Shown one piece after another: positions 7,009 to 15,606 of a stretch of DNA of 64,000 nt; position 1 is the stretch's first letter; every line of letters begins with the position of its first letter. Source of the DNA: a virus; the IMG/VR virus record IMGVR_UViG_3300006737_000029, positions 1-64,000 of that record; one strand, given 5' to 3'. Both the position numbers and the translations under genes were made by a program. Under the pieces are notes generated by a model. It did no database searches, was not told the DNA's origin, and saw nothing but the letters and a program-made list of their open reading frames with translations.

Positions 7009-7078
7009 GTTCTTTTATTAGTGTATAAGTAATAAACCACCATGCTATAACTATTATTGCAAACACAAGAGTGCTCAT
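6998..7078 (-). CDS. 26-residue single-helix membrane peptide
   Basis: Reads MSTLVFAIIVIAWWFITYTL then six residues. Almost all of it is one membrane helix with a basic, polar end. Its ATG overlaps the stop of the gene before it (ATGA type) and its end overlaps the radical-SAM start by 11 bases, so it is locked into the transcript. Third of three such peptides. Function unknown. Confidence 0.5.
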   Translation of the reverse strand: MSTLVFAIIVIAWWFITYTLIKEHGN

Positions 7079-7167
7079 AAATTAGTTATAGCCATGATAA
7101 TTGTTGTTAATATAAGTCCACAAAATCCAATGAATGCTCCAATGTAACTACTTCTTTTTCCTTCCAT
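7075..7167 (-). CDS. 30-residue single-helix membrane peptide
   Basis: Reads MEGKRSSYIGAFIGFCGLIL and ten further residues: a short basic head then one hydrophobic helix. It overlaps the previous micro-gene by 20 bases and the next by four. The chained overlaps are the main support for translation. Possible roles include membrane sensing of infection or modulating a host transporter; nothing in the sequence decides this. Confidence 0.5.
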   Translation of the reverse strand: MEGKRSSYIGAFIGFCGLILTTIIMAITNL

Positions 7168-7273
7168 TGATTCTATTGTTTATGTGACCTTCAATTTGTG
7201 ATGCGGCATACATGCCAGTAACTATCCCTGTTATATACAGGGTTACTCCTCCAATAATGTAAATTAATTCCAT
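7148..7273 (-). CDS. 41-residue single-helix membrane protein
   Basis: Opens MELIYIIGGVTLYITGIVTG as a membrane helix. A basic cytoplasmic-type tail (NNRINGRKKK) follows. First of three nested micro-membrane genes upstream of the radical-SAM gene, and directly downstream of the long non-coding stretch 7274-7482, which may be its leader. Function unknown. Confidence 0.5.
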   Translation of the reverse strand: MELIYIIGGVTLYITGIVTGMYAASQIEGHINNRINGRKKK

Positions 7274-7482
7274 TTTTTATTTAGTTTAGTTAGTTGTTAC
7301 CCAAAGGGTAGATGTCTTTCCATCAGTCAGTCTTGAATAATCTTGAAGCTTATGAATTACGTAAAATAAAAACCAGTTCAGGGGTCCGTGTTAACGCTGA
7401 GGCACACTCTTAACAATAAATTGCAGATTAAACATCATACTAGAAGACATCCTAGTAATAAACTACCTCACTTCAAACACAA
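7274..7482 (-). other. Non-coding stretch, likely leader or regulatory RNA
   Basis: About 210 bases lacking a convincing open frame. It is richer in G and C than the flanks in part (7376-7412) and contains a small perfect hairpin TACCC-AAA-GGGTA near 7297-7310. It separates the diphosphohydrolase-like gene from the three micro-membrane genes in an otherwise gap-free leftward block. A 19-codon frame exists inside but has nothing to support it. Candidate 5' leader, internal promoter or small RNA. Confidence 0.35.
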
Positions 7483-7932
7483 TCAAAATAGTTTTTGCTG
7501 ATTAGGATCATCAAGATCCTTGCTTTCTAACTTATGTTGTAAAGCGGCCAATGCTCTCCATGCTACCTTAGCAAGATGTAAACACCCATCATCATGTTCA
7601 TCAGCCTGTAATAAATGTCTCATTAAAGCATCTAGATGATCCGTGCTCTTGCTTTTATCCCAATGTAAAGGCTCACCCGGATGGTGTTGCTCATTACCTA
7701 TACGTGATATATTAGATACTTCCTTTAGTGCATCAGGGAAATACTTAACAACTCCTGTATATATAGGAAAATCTTTTCTATTAGGTTTAAGATCATCAAT
7801 AGAGTAAGGTTTATTAAACTCTAGTCCTGGTGGACATGACATCTTCACGTCCCCAGGTGTTGAGTAATTATATGGATAGTTTCTATATGTATCATAATAA
7901 TATTTATTATGTCCATTCTTCTTCTTTGTCAT
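7483..7932 (-). CDS. dATP/dGTP diphosphohydrolase-like protein (DUF5664/MazG type)
   Basis: A 149-residue protein. The core VVKYFPDALKEVSNISRIGN, then HHPGEPLHW, STDHLDALMRHL and DDGCLHLAKVAWRALAALQ matches the small all-alpha MazG-type family that includes phage dATP/dGTP diphosphohydrolases. Paired Asp/His in the last two helices would bind metal and nucleotide. Such enzymes shape the dNTP pool, and relatives help Z-genome phages exclude dATP. No purZ-like gene is visible here, so ordinary pool control is likelier. It overlaps the preceding DUF932-like gene by four bases. Confidence 0.65.
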   Translation of the reverse strand: MTKKKNGHNKYYYDTYRNYPYNYSTPGDVKMSCPPGLEFNKPYSIDDLKPNRKDFPIYTGVVKYFPDALKEVSNISRIGNEQHHPGEPLHWDKSKSTDHLDALMRHLLQADEHDDGCLHLAKVAWRALAALQHKLESKDLDDPNQQKLF

Positions 7933-8828
7933 AGTGAAAATACATTTGATGAAGAATCATAATCACTTTGCTCATTTTCTGATCTTGCAGCATCTAATTC
8001 ATCAATAGTTTTACCATCAGGTAGTTCTATTAAATGTTCTTCAGGCATTTGAATATCATCTTCTGGGTTAGTATAGTTATCTTTAGGAGCTACATGAGAT
8101 GTGCTTAATACTTCTCCTGTCATAAACTCATGAAACTTAGATTGCTTTTTCATCCAGTCTCTTGGGTGAGTTGACTTGAAAGCTTGTGTAACATGGTTGT
8201 AAAACATCCACGCTGTGTCAGGATCAACACCATAAGCAAATGATGGTTTTTCCATCTCATTTTTAATAACAGACATTTGTTGACTATCTACAAGTTTTTC
8301 TTGCATATATAAACGTCCTGCTAATTCTGCTTGTTCTTTAAGTGATAAAGTTATACCCTGAAAAGCATTCTTATCAGTAATAAGCTGATTAAAGTTTTGC
8401 TTTGCCACACTTATTTGACCTGCAATTGATAATGCAATATCTGCATTAGCAGTTCCAGTATGCTTTCTACCAAACGTAGCTATATCTCCATGAACCATTC
8501 CATTATTACATACAAATACATAAGCTCCTATGCCGCATTGGAATCTAGTACTCTTATCATATGAATTGGTCCAAGCAAACATCATTCCCATATCAGCATC
8601 CTGAGTCATCCCAGGACTACTAATATGATAAATACCTTGTGCTACATTAGCATTATGACTTGCTCTAAAGGTTTGATTATCAACCGTTAAACCATTGACT
8701 TTCAATAGTTTCTGTGTGTGATCCATCACTTCTTTATGTGATACCACTGTATACGTCTTACCATGTTGTGGTAAGGATGCATTCTCAAGGAATGCTTTTG
8801 TTGTTGTTATTGCTTTTTTATGTCCCAT
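7929..8828 (-). CDS. DUF932-like phage protein
   Basis: A 299-residue protein resembling the DUF932 / phage-plasmid family: a central NSYDKSTRFQCGIGAYVFVC followed by NNGMV, then helices and an acidic, Ser-rich C-terminus (SEQSDYDSSSNVFSL-like end). The family is found near replication genes of phages and plasmids, and its biochemical role is not established. It follows the DNA polymerase by 15 bases and overlaps the next gene, so it belongs to the replication operon. Confidence 0.6.
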   Translation of the reverse strand: MGHKKAITTTKAFLENASLPQHGKTYTVVSHKEVMDHTQKLLKVNGLTVDNQTFRASHNANVAQGIYHISSPGMTQDADMGMMFAWTNSYDKSTRFQCGIGAYVFVCNNGMVHGDIATFGRKHTGTANADIALSIAGQISVAKQNFNQLITDKNAFQGITLSLKEQAELAGRLYMQEKLVDSQQMSVIKNEMEKPSFAYGVDPDTAWMFYNHVTQAFKSTHPRDWMKKQSKFHEFMTGEVLSTSHVAPKDNYTNPEDDIQMPEEHLIELPDGKTIDELDAARSENEQSDYDSSSNVFSL

Positions 8829-8843
8829 ATTGTTACAAATTTA

Positions 8844-10838
8844 TTAAAATAAGTTTAATTGATTACTACTAAATCCTAGAATATTATTGATCTCTTTCTC
8901 TATAGCTTGCTGATAATATTTATAGTTAATATCATACTCAGAGAACTTCCCTTTTAGTTCCATATTATTAAACACGGTACTCATCCAGGGGCCTGCTTCT
9001 AACTGTATTATACGCCCATCATTCTTGTTAACTTTAATTAACTTGGATCCTGATTTAGTAATATAATATCTGTTAATTTTTTGCAGGTTATCTGACTTAG
9101 CTTCACCTTCTTTTACATACTCCGCTTTTACTTGCCAACCATTGTTAGTTTTAGAACCAATACAATAGTCTAGAATATTTGTGTTTTCTTTAAGATACTC
9201 TTCAGGTAACTTATTGTTTACAAAATATTCATATATACCTTTTGGTATTACAAGCTTGGATTTGTTTTTATGAAGTGCTAATCCTGTGAATTCAAAACGA
9301 CCCTTACATTTAACAGGTGAATAATAGAATTTATCCTTCTCTACTTTAAATAAATAGTGAGAATTTTTTCTTTTTATTTCTCTCCATGTAGTTAGGTCTG
9401 TCTCAACAGGTTTAAAAATACCAATATAATTATTGACATCTCCAAAGATAAGTCTTTGATATTCATCATGTTCTAAATTTAGTTCAGTTGCCTCTTCCCA
9501 TTGCTTACATACTTTATAATACTCTTCCTTTGCTGACTCAGGAATAATAGTCTCAATACCGTCAGTGTTTTGCATAATTGCACGTGCTTCTGGTATTGCT
9601 TCCATAATCATTTCATAAAGCATCATGAGCGTCAATTGCCCATTGATTGTAATCCGCATTGTGAACTCCGGATCATACAGAAAAGAATTCTTATCATTAG
9701 ATAAACCATATGTACTATTAAGTATAATTTTATATACATAATTCATAGGATTACTCTTAGGAATCTTTTTTCTTTCTGTAAAGAACCACTCATATAGTTC
9801 ACAAAACTGTGACTTAGGTAAGTGTGCTGGAGACCAACCATTCTTAATTGCTAGATTAGGATAGAAAGATGTAACATCTGATGACATTATTATCTCTCCT
9901 TCTTGAGGCTCATATACACCGGGGCTTGCTGCACCGTGTACTCCTCCTAAACCAAAATCTGTTTTCACTCCCTTATATTTAACACTATACTTAAAGGCCC
10001 CTTTTATATTAAGAGGGTCTAATTCTACAGTTTTAAATCTTTCAAGAAGTTTTTGAAACTCTGGTGTTTTAAATGATACATAAGGTAATATAATATCTTG
10101 TAACTTAATTACTTTTCTAAACGTTCTCATCTTCTTAAGTTCCCATTTGGGTATGTCTAACTCTTTGCTGAGGTAGTAACCAAACAGTTCCTTGCTGATC
10201 CTAGGTTCAGATGCATTAAATAAATTAATATTATATTGTTGTGATAAATCTTTTCTTAATCCTATTAGCGCTTTGGATCTATTATATATTTCTTGAGTTG
10301 CTCTTACATCATTGATACAATAATCAATAACCATATCAACTTCTTGTTGAGTAGTTATTTCTGTGTCATGAGCAATAGGCATATCAAGAATATTATTCCA
10401 ATCCATTGTATACTCTATCCATTTTAGGCTAGATAGTTTTGCCATATTATCCCAATGATTTAACTTGAATACATCTATTTGAGGAATGACCATCTTCCAT
10501 TCAGGATACTTAGAGAACTCTCTGTTGTTAGATCTTTGAATAGTAGCTTGTGCTTCCTCATATATATGATGAACTAAGTCTTCAGTTGATGCTGCTAGCA
10601 CAGCCTTCTTCTTATCAAGAAACCAGTGTGTTATCTGTGCATCAAATCCTAAACCATTAAATGATATATGATACTCTTTATTATTTTTATTTTGTTCAAG
10701 AAATTCTATAAAAGCTTTTCTATCATCTCTGAATTTATGAATAACAAATGTTTTAGTCTCTTCTGTTTTGTAATGTTTAAATACTCCACAAAAGAAATTA
10801 CACAATGTTTCATAATCCATTACCCAATGGTTCTTCAT
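8844..10838 (-). CDS. Family B DNA polymerase with 3'-5' exonuclease domain
   Basis: A 664-residue polymerase. The exonuclease domain shows ExoI (Asp8, Glu10 in MDYET), ExoII (Asn61, Asp66 in SFNGLGFD) and ExoIII (Asp177 in DYCINDVRA). Polymerase motif A is DVTSFYPN with Asp321, motif B is KIILNSTYG from Lys370, and motif C is QNTDG with Asp426, in place of the usual DTDS. It is short for the family, lacking a long N-terminal domain. It would copy the phage genome with the helicase and primase encoded 8-12 kb upstream in the same transcript direction. All metal-binding Asp needed for activity are visible except the first Asp of motif C, which is Asn. Confidence 0.88.
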   Translation of the reverse strand: MKNHWVMDYETLCNFFCGVFKHYKTEETKTFVIHKFRDDRKAFIEFLEQNKNNKEYHISFNGLGFDAQITHWFLDKKKAVLAASTEDLVHHIYEEAQATIQRSNNREFSKYPEWKMVIPQIDVFKLNHWDNMAKLSSLKWIEYTMDWNNILDMPIAHDTEITTQQEVDMVIDYCINDVRATQEIYNRSKALIGLRKDLSQQYNINLFNASEPRISKELFGYYLSKELDIPKWELKKMRTFRKVIKLQDIILPYVSFKTPEFQKLLERFKTVELDPLNIKGAFKYSVKYKGVKTDFGLGGVHGAASPGVYEPQEGEIIMSSDVTSFYPNLAIKNGWSPAHLPKSQFCELYEWFFTERKKIPKSNPMNYVYKIILNSTYGLSNDKNSFLYDPEFTMRITINGQLTLMMLYEMIMEAIPEARAIMQNTDGIETIIPESAKEEYYKVCKQWEEATELNLEHDEYQRLIFGDVNNYIGIFKPVETDLTTWREIKRKNSHYLFKVEKDKFYYSPVKCKGRFEFTGLALHKNKSKLVIPKGIYEYFVNNKLPEEYLKENTNILDYCIGSKTNNGWQVKAEYVKEGEAKSDNLQKINRYYITKSGSKLIKVNKNDGRIIQLEAGPWMSTVFNNMELKGKFSEYDINYKYYQQAIEKEINNILGFSSNQLNLF

Positions 10839-11071
10839 ATTTTAAATCTTCCCCATTTAGGATCTTGAGCATCCATATCTGCATCAAAATTTGCTCTATC
10901 AGCAGCTTTATTATGATGAGCATTGAATAATTTTAAATTTTCATTCTCTTCTTCAATTTCACCACTATATTTCCACAACTGATCTGCAGTCATTTCTATT
11001 GGACCGTTATCTTTTTTGTCCTGTTTTGCTTTTATTATCCCTTCTATAAACTTTTTTATATTTTCTTTCAT
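10835..11071 (-). CDS. Unknown 78-residue charged protein
   Basis: A helical, highly charged protein (KKFIEGIIKAKQDKKDN, then EEENENLK and a polar tail) overlapping the polymerase start by four bases. Translational coupling suggests a polymerase-associated role, but no motif supports one. It shares 65 bases with the membrane-anchored gene upstream in another frame. Confidence 0.45.
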   Translation of the reverse strand: MKENIKKFIEGIIKAKQDKKDNGPIEMTADQLWKYSGEIEEENENLKLFNAHHNKAADRANFDADMDAQDPKWGRFKI

Positions 11072-11189
11072 AAGCTTCCATGTTTTTCATTAATTGATTT
11101 TGTTGTTCTATTCTACGACCTTCTTCTAGTGCATATCTCCCTAGAAAAAAGGTACCTGCAAGTACTGCTAATAATATTATTGTTGACAT
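11007..11189 (-). CDS. Small membrane-anchored protein
   Basis: A 60-residue protein with one N-terminal membrane helix (MSTIILLAVLAGTFFLGRYA) and a charged coiled-coil-like tail ending KSKTGQKR. It resembles spanin or i-spanin shapes but lies in the replication block, so a lysis role is doubtful. It is first after a strong terminator, so it may have its own promoter. Overlap with the next gene is 65 bases. Confidence 0.45.
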   Translation of the reverse strand: MSTIILLAVLAGTFFLGRYALEEGRRIEQQNQLMKNMEAYERKYKKVYRRDNKSKTGQKR

Positions 11190-11207
11190 TGGTTTAAATT
11201 TGAGACC

Positions 11208-11231
11208 AAAAAAAGGGACCGAAGTCCCTTT
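11208..11231 (-). terminator. Intrinsic terminator with UUCG loop
   Basis: On the minus strand AAAGGGAC-TTCG-GTCCCTTT is a perfect 8-bp stem with the very stable UUCG tetraloop, followed by a run of T. It lies just after the stop of 11258-11710, so it ends or attenuates that part of the leftward block before the polymerase genes. Confidence 0.85.
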
Positions 11232-11257
11232 CCCTGGATTGGTTAATAAAGAAAACC

Positions 11258-11710
11258 CTAAACTAAGTTCAGGTTAGTTGCTTTCTCGGAAGAAAGTGCT
11301 CTTTTCATTTCCTCCACATCATTCTCAATGATAGGAGCATATTCATATGAATCAGCATTTATTGCAAATCTCTCAATGAAATCCTTGATTTCAGTTTCTT
11401 CTACAATATAATACTCAGCATGTGTTTGCATCATAACTCTTTGTTCTTTGGTGTCTTTACCATTTGGTCTTTTACCAATTTTCATTTTGACTTCATCTCC
11501 ATTGTCATCAATCTTTGGAACAAAGTGATAAGAATTTTTATTAATTCTTGAAATAACAGCAAGTATTTTACTACTTGGGTCAAAAATAACCTCTACATAT
11601 GGACAATCCACAGTAACAGGTGTTAACTTGAATGTTTTGTATGGTCCCCAGTTTGATGTTGTTAGCAACATATTCTGTCCATACATTGGTTTTGTGTTTC
11701 CTTTACTCAT
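11258..11710 (-). CDS. Unknown 150-residue protein
   Basis: A soluble protein with mixed beta strands (YVEVIFDPSSKILAVISRI) and a helical acidic C-terminus. No motif is recognised. It overlaps the preceding gene by four bases and is followed by a strong terminator, so it is the last gene of its sub-operon. Likely an early phage protein. Confidence 0.5.
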   Translation of the reverse strand: MSKGNTKPMYGQNMLLTTSNWGPYKTFKLTPVTVDCPYVEVIFDPSSKILAVISRINKNSYHFVPKIDDNGDEVKMKIGKRPNGKDTKEQRVMMQTHAEYYIVEETEIKDFIERFAINADSYEYAPIIENDVEEMKRALSSEKATNLNLV

Positions 11711-12297
11711 TTTAAAATATATTTTGAATTAGAATACAAAGATAACATTTTATTCTTAAAAATAATAGCTTTGTCAGGTTTTTTATATATAAGGTGTTCT
11801 TTATCCATATCCGGTTTACTACATAGTTCTCCTACCTCTTGCAGCTGTGATACATCAACATTAAGTTCTTCTGCATATTGATCCATATAGTACTTAGGAT
11901 ATAAAAATTCTTCAACATATCTTGCTATTGCACCTTTCTCACCAAAGAAATTCATAACAGTATCTTTTGTTGACTCAGTGAAATTAGAGTATTTTCCTCT
12001 GACCAGGCTTACATAGTCAGAAGCAAAATCACTCATATCAAACACATATAGGTGAACATTCTTATCAAGAGAGACATAATCAAAAAATAATATATTAGAA
12101 AACAAAAAGTCATTTTCAAATCTTGACCACTCTTCACTCTTTTTTTGTTCATATAGACAAATAAATTTCTTATCCTTTACGGTGAAATTATCCGCCCAAC
12201 TTAAAAACGTTTCTACTGGAACAAAATCCACCCCTTTCTTTATACCTAATAAAGGATAGAGGAAGACTTTGCTTTTTTGGAAGTATTCTGTATACAT
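11707..12297 (-). CDS. Unknown 196-residue protein
   Basis: Opens MYTEYFQKSKVFLYPLLGIK. I recall similar openings in other marine phage proteins of unknown function. It is rich in aromatic and acidic residues (YVSLDKNVHLYVFDMSDFAS) without a membrane segment. It begins immediately after the RecB-type nuclease gene, which suggests a shared recombination or repair context. No catalytic motif is seen. Confidence 0.5.
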   Translation of the reverse strand: MYTEYFQKSKVFLYPLLGIKKGVDFVPVETFLSWADNFTVKDKKFICLYEQKKSEEWSRFENDFLFSNILFFDYVSLDKNVHLYVFDMSDFASDYVSLVRGKYSNFTESTKDTVMNFFGEKGAIARYVEEFLYPKYYMDQYAEELNVDVSQLQEVGELCSKPDMDKEHLIYKKPDKAIIFKNKMLSLYSNSKYILK

Positions 12298-13305
12298 TTA
12301 TAACACAACTTTATTATTAATAAACTCATACGGTAAATCAAAGTTCATTTCTTCTAAGTGAAACTTACACGCCTTTAATACTTCCATGAGTTGCTTACCC
12401 CATGATTGCATTGTAGCTTCACTTACTTCAAAATTATACACTTGATTATACGTATCTACTACTATAAAGTTAAAGTTTATTTTGTAACCTTGTATACCAT
12501 CTGGTATATTTTTTAATACCAACATTGTATAAACAGCAGCCTGCATCCAATAATTATAATAATCTACAGTGTCAACAAAACTGACGATAGACTTACCTGA
12601 CGTTTTTATGTCTATGATAGTGATTGCTCTTTTCTTATGGTCTATAATGTATTTATCTACATAACCCTTAAGACCAAACTTAATATCCCTTAGATCACAT
12701 TCTAGGTATGATTCTGCAAATGATTCAGTTTCATCTAACTCAAAGTCTGTTATAACTGGATCAAGTAAATCCATTATATCTTTCTTTGACTTAACAATCT
12801 CTACACGTTCTAATGTTCTGTCATACATATCCTGATCAATGATGTCTTTACCCTCTGATACAAGTAGAAATTTAAAATACTCCTTGTTATCATCCGTGAG
12901 TACCTTAGATAATCTCTTTGAGTCATCTTTGATAGACTGATATAAATTCTGATGTTTCAATGCACTAATGATCTCAGGTTCTAAATCTTCTAAGTCCCCA
13001 ACAGCATTTCCTTTAACTTCATTAAGGACTCTACGCACAGCATCTGATGGTATCTTACCCGGTAGTAATGCAAAATCATTCTTAAAATTATCTGGTTGCA
13101 ATAATAATAGATGTAACAACCTGCCCTCTATTAGATGCTTTTCTGTTCTTACTTCTCTATCTTTAAGGACATAGTCCTTGTAGAAAAGCTTAGGGGAGAA
13201 CCTAAGTCTATTCATACTTGAATATGAAAACTTAAATTCTCCTCTGTCATACTTATCTTTAAATATTTGCTCTTTGTCTGTCATATTAAAATGGTAATCC
13301 GTCAT
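12298..13305 (-). CDS. PD-(D/E)XK exonuclease (RecB / exonuclease VIII type)
   Basis: A 335-residue protein. The N-terminal helix region has EGRLLHLLLLQPDNF, typical of phage exonucleases. The core is GLKGYVDKYIIDHKKRAITI followed by IDIKTSGKS, giving the D...(D/E)xK metal-binding set. YYNYWMQAAVYTML is the following Q-x-x-x-Y helix. These enzymes chew one DNA strand to leave 3' tails for recombination. With the Sak4-like ATPase and the ssDNA-binding candidate further along the transcript it would make a complete recombination set. It overlaps the preceding gene by 20 bases. Confidence 0.75.
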   Translation of the reverse strand: MTDYHFNMTDKEQIFKDKYDRGEFKFSYSSMNRLRFSPKLFYKDYVLKDREVRTEKHLIEGRLLHLLLLQPDNFKNDFALLPGKIPSDAVRRVLNEVKGNAVGDLEDLEPEIISALKHQNLYQSIKDDSKRLSKVLTDDNKEYFKFLLVSEGKDIIDQDMYDRTLERVEIVKSKKDIMDLLDPVITDFELDETESFAESYLECDLRDIKFGLKGYVDKYIIDHKKRAITIIDIKTSGKSIVSFVDTVDYYNYWMQAAVYTMLVLKNIPDGIQGYKINFNFIVVDTYNQVYNFEVSEATMQSWGKQLMEVLKACKFHLEEMNFDLPYEFINNKVVL

Positions 13306-14533
13306 TTAATTCTAGGGTGCTGGCCTCTTTGACCGCTTGATTAAACCCTACACTCTTTACTTTACTCTTCATATCAGGAGTTAAACTTATAGAACTTCTT
13401 TCTATTTTGAATACTTCCTTTGAATTTGCTAGACCTGTAGCATTAAGAACTACTTCTTCAAATACTAAATCTAATACATGCTCCATTGCATTCTTAGTTA
13501 AAGCATCATCTTCAACAAGAAGCCTTATAAGATTCTCATACCTAACTGCATTCCCATAGTTATAACTTGTATTGTCATAATATTTCTGAAAAGCTTTTCT
13601 TAAACTCTTAAAGTTAACCGTGTTATAAGTTTTGGTATTCTTAAAAGTTTCAAAGTAATGAAAGAATAATATTGCTATATAAGTCTTAGATGTTTCAATG
13701 TTACAGTTTGCCAACGTTGTCATTGCTACTGTAATATCTTCTTTGTTACCAGACTTAATCATATCCTTTAACTGAAGATACATTTCATCATCTAATGTAA
13801 CTGAGTCAGAAGACATTAATTTATTAGCGTCTTCATCTAAGATCCATTTAAAGTTTCCACTAACTATATCTTTAAAGGTTTCAGCATTCTTACTTTCTAT
13901 AAAAGCTCTACAATCAATTGCGTTGCTATTCTGATTAAAAGAAGTCATCACCGGCTTGAAATATTTTTCAATACAATCAGGATGATAATAATAGTTACCA
14001 TTTCTAGTATTAATTAAACAGTCATCTTCTAATCCATCAATTACTTTAATTATCTCTAACCAATTGTCAAAAGACGCAGTATTATTCTGAACAACTTCCT
14101 TAAACATATCAACAGTTACGTACTCAGAATACCATGTCTCTTTGATTATGTTAGTTAATAAACCATAAGATAATATTCTAACATCAGCTTTGCTAGCATC
14201 TCTAATAACTTTTATGTCATTATCAGTACAAAATAAAGATACCTTATCTCTAGATAAATTTAATTTTGGATACCTGTACATAGTTTTAATACCACTAAAG
14301 TCATGGACTTGTTGTGATTTTAATTCATCTATCATACTTCTAACATACTTATCCATTCTGTCATAACCACCACCACGGTTACGTTCTGCATCTTTAGCAG
14401 TTAAGAATACATCAGGTATGTAATGACCCGGATCTTTTAAGATTATATTTTCTTTTTTTATTTTAGCATGAGCAATTCCTTCATCATCAGAAGGCATTTG
14501 CCAGTTTAAATCATAAATTTTTATCAATTTCAT
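13286..14533 (-). CDS. Unknown protein, paralogue of the adjacent gene
   Basis: A 415-residue protein. A segment SRDKVSLFCTDNDIKVIRDA followed by SKADVRIL looks like a BRCT-type or Rossmann-like fold. A later helical segment (LDDEMYLQLKDMIKSGNKED, then ANCNIETSKTYIAILFFHYF) aligns with the same part of the gene at 14538-15605 and with 18046-18342. The end carries ELNDGLPF, reminiscent of an SSB-type acidic tip. Function unknown; its position next to the MoxR-VWA pair suggests a substrate or adaptor. Confidence 0.5.
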   Translation of the reverse strand: MKLIKIYDLNWQMPSDDEGIAHAKIKKENIILKDPGHYIPDVFLTAKDAERNRGGGYDRMDKYVRSMIDELKSQQVHDFSGIKTMYRYPKLNLSRDKVSLFCTDNDIKVIRDASKADVRILSYGLLTNIIKETWYSEYVTVDMFKEVVQNNTASFDNWLEIIKVIDGLEDDCLINTRNGNYYYHPDCIEKYFKPVMTSFNQNSNAIDCRAFIESKNAETFKDIVSGNFKWILDEDANKLMSSDSVTLDDEMYLQLKDMIKSGNKEDITVAMTTLANCNIETSKTYIAILFFHYFETFKNTKTYNTVNFKSLRKAFQKYYDNTSYNYGNAVRYENLIRLLVEDDALTKNAMEHVLDLVFEEVVLNATGLANSKEVFKIERSSISLTPDMKSKVKSVGFNQAVKEASTLELNDGLPF

Positions 14534-14537
14534 TTTA

Positions 14538-15605
14538 TTAATTTTTAATTTTTAAATACTTTTCTCTATACTCTGGTTTAATCTCTACTTTAAATACATA
14601 CAAATCTCTATTAGATATATAAATATCTGATCTACATTTAGGCTCCATGTATTTAAATCCTACAGGAGTTAATACTCCTAATTCATCATGCTCTTTTATA
14701 AAATCTTCAGCACTTAGTCTTTGATACCAGTCAAATCTAATATCATCAACCCAATGACTAAAGTCTTTATTACGTGATGAAATTCTGTAATGACTAATTT
14801 CTTGACACATCTTCCAGATCAAATGGTGGTTAATATCAGACTGAATAGTAGGAAGAATCTTAACTAACATCTCTTTGTCATCATCACCGCTATTATACAT
14901 AGCCACAATAGTTTCTAACAATTCATCTGTTAAAGGTTGCATGTTAGGAGATTCACGTAAGACTCTGTCTTCATCTACTGTCTCAGCACCATTTCTAATC
15001 TTCTCTAATATTTCTAATCCCATTCCTGTATATACATAACAATCATATGGAAGAGAATCATATTCAGCATAAGACAAACTACTGTTTAGTTTTTCCCACA
15101 TACCAGGATCATTTATCACATGCCCCACTTGCTCTTGTTCCATCCAATCATTCATTGCATCACACAGAGGTTCATGAGTTTCAAATTCAGTTATACTATA
15201 ACCGTTATTTACTTTAAACATGATCTTACGCATTGGAAGATTTTCTGAATGATTAAGATCTTCATATACATTATAGTTAGTAATAAATATATCTGCGTCA
15301 GAAACTTTATTAGTTATCTTTATGCTATGTTCACTAAGTTCCTGCTTCATTCTATCTGCAGATATACTTGACCCTGGTAAGATAAATGCTTTCTTACCAT
15401 TCATATTTCTTAAGGGAGTTTCTTTATCCCCGGTAACCCAATCTTTATGTTTTTCCCATGCGTCTCCACAATCACTTACAATTACTGTAGTACGTTTAGA
15501 GCTATCTCTAGAACAGATCATACCATTGATGTCTGTACTAGAGAGCCCTAAATTAGTAACTGTTTGTGTCATAGAACGCACATCTTTGTGCAATTCTTTA
15601 CTCAT
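14538..15605 (-). CDS. Unknown protein with BRCT-like segment, MoxR-VWA associated
   Basis: A 355-residue protein. Residues around 70-110 read KKAFILPGSSISADRMKQEL and then VSDADIFITN, a pattern like BRCT domains (a glycine-rich turn, then a helix and a strand ending SDADIFI). A later helical module (LTDELLETIVAMYNSGDDDK, then ILPTIQSDINHHLIWKMCQE) is shared with both 13286-14533 and 18046-18342. It follows the MoxR-type ATPase by one base. BRCT is a weak, by-eye assignment; the sharing between genes is clearer. Confidence 0.5.
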   Translation of the reverse strand: MSKELHKDVRSMTQTVTNLGLSSTDINGMICSRDSSKRTTVIVSDCGDAWEKHKDWVTGDKETPLRNMNGKKAFILPGSSISADRMKQELSEHSIKITNKVSDADIFITNYNVYEDLNHSENLPMRKIMFKVNNGYSITEFETHEPLCDAMNDWMEQEQVGHVINDPGMWEKLNSSLSYAEYDSLPYDCYVYTGMGLEILEKIRNGAETVDEDRVLRESPNMQPLTDELLETIVAMYNSGDDDKEMLVKILPTIQSDINHHLIWKMCQEISHYRISSRNKDFSHWVDDIRFDWYQRLSAEDFIKEHDELGVLTPVGFKYMEPKCRSDIYISNRDLYVFKVEIKPEYREKYLKIKN

Positions 15606-15606
15606 A

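Noticed and set aside
7382-7446. 19-codon minus-strand frame in the 7274-7482 gap
   Set aside because: Too short, no coupling to neighbours and no recognisable sequence.
7483-7932. Z-genome (2-aminoadenine) pathway
   Set aside because: A MazZ-type enzyme family is present, but no purZ-like synthetase or DatZ-like gene is visible in the window.
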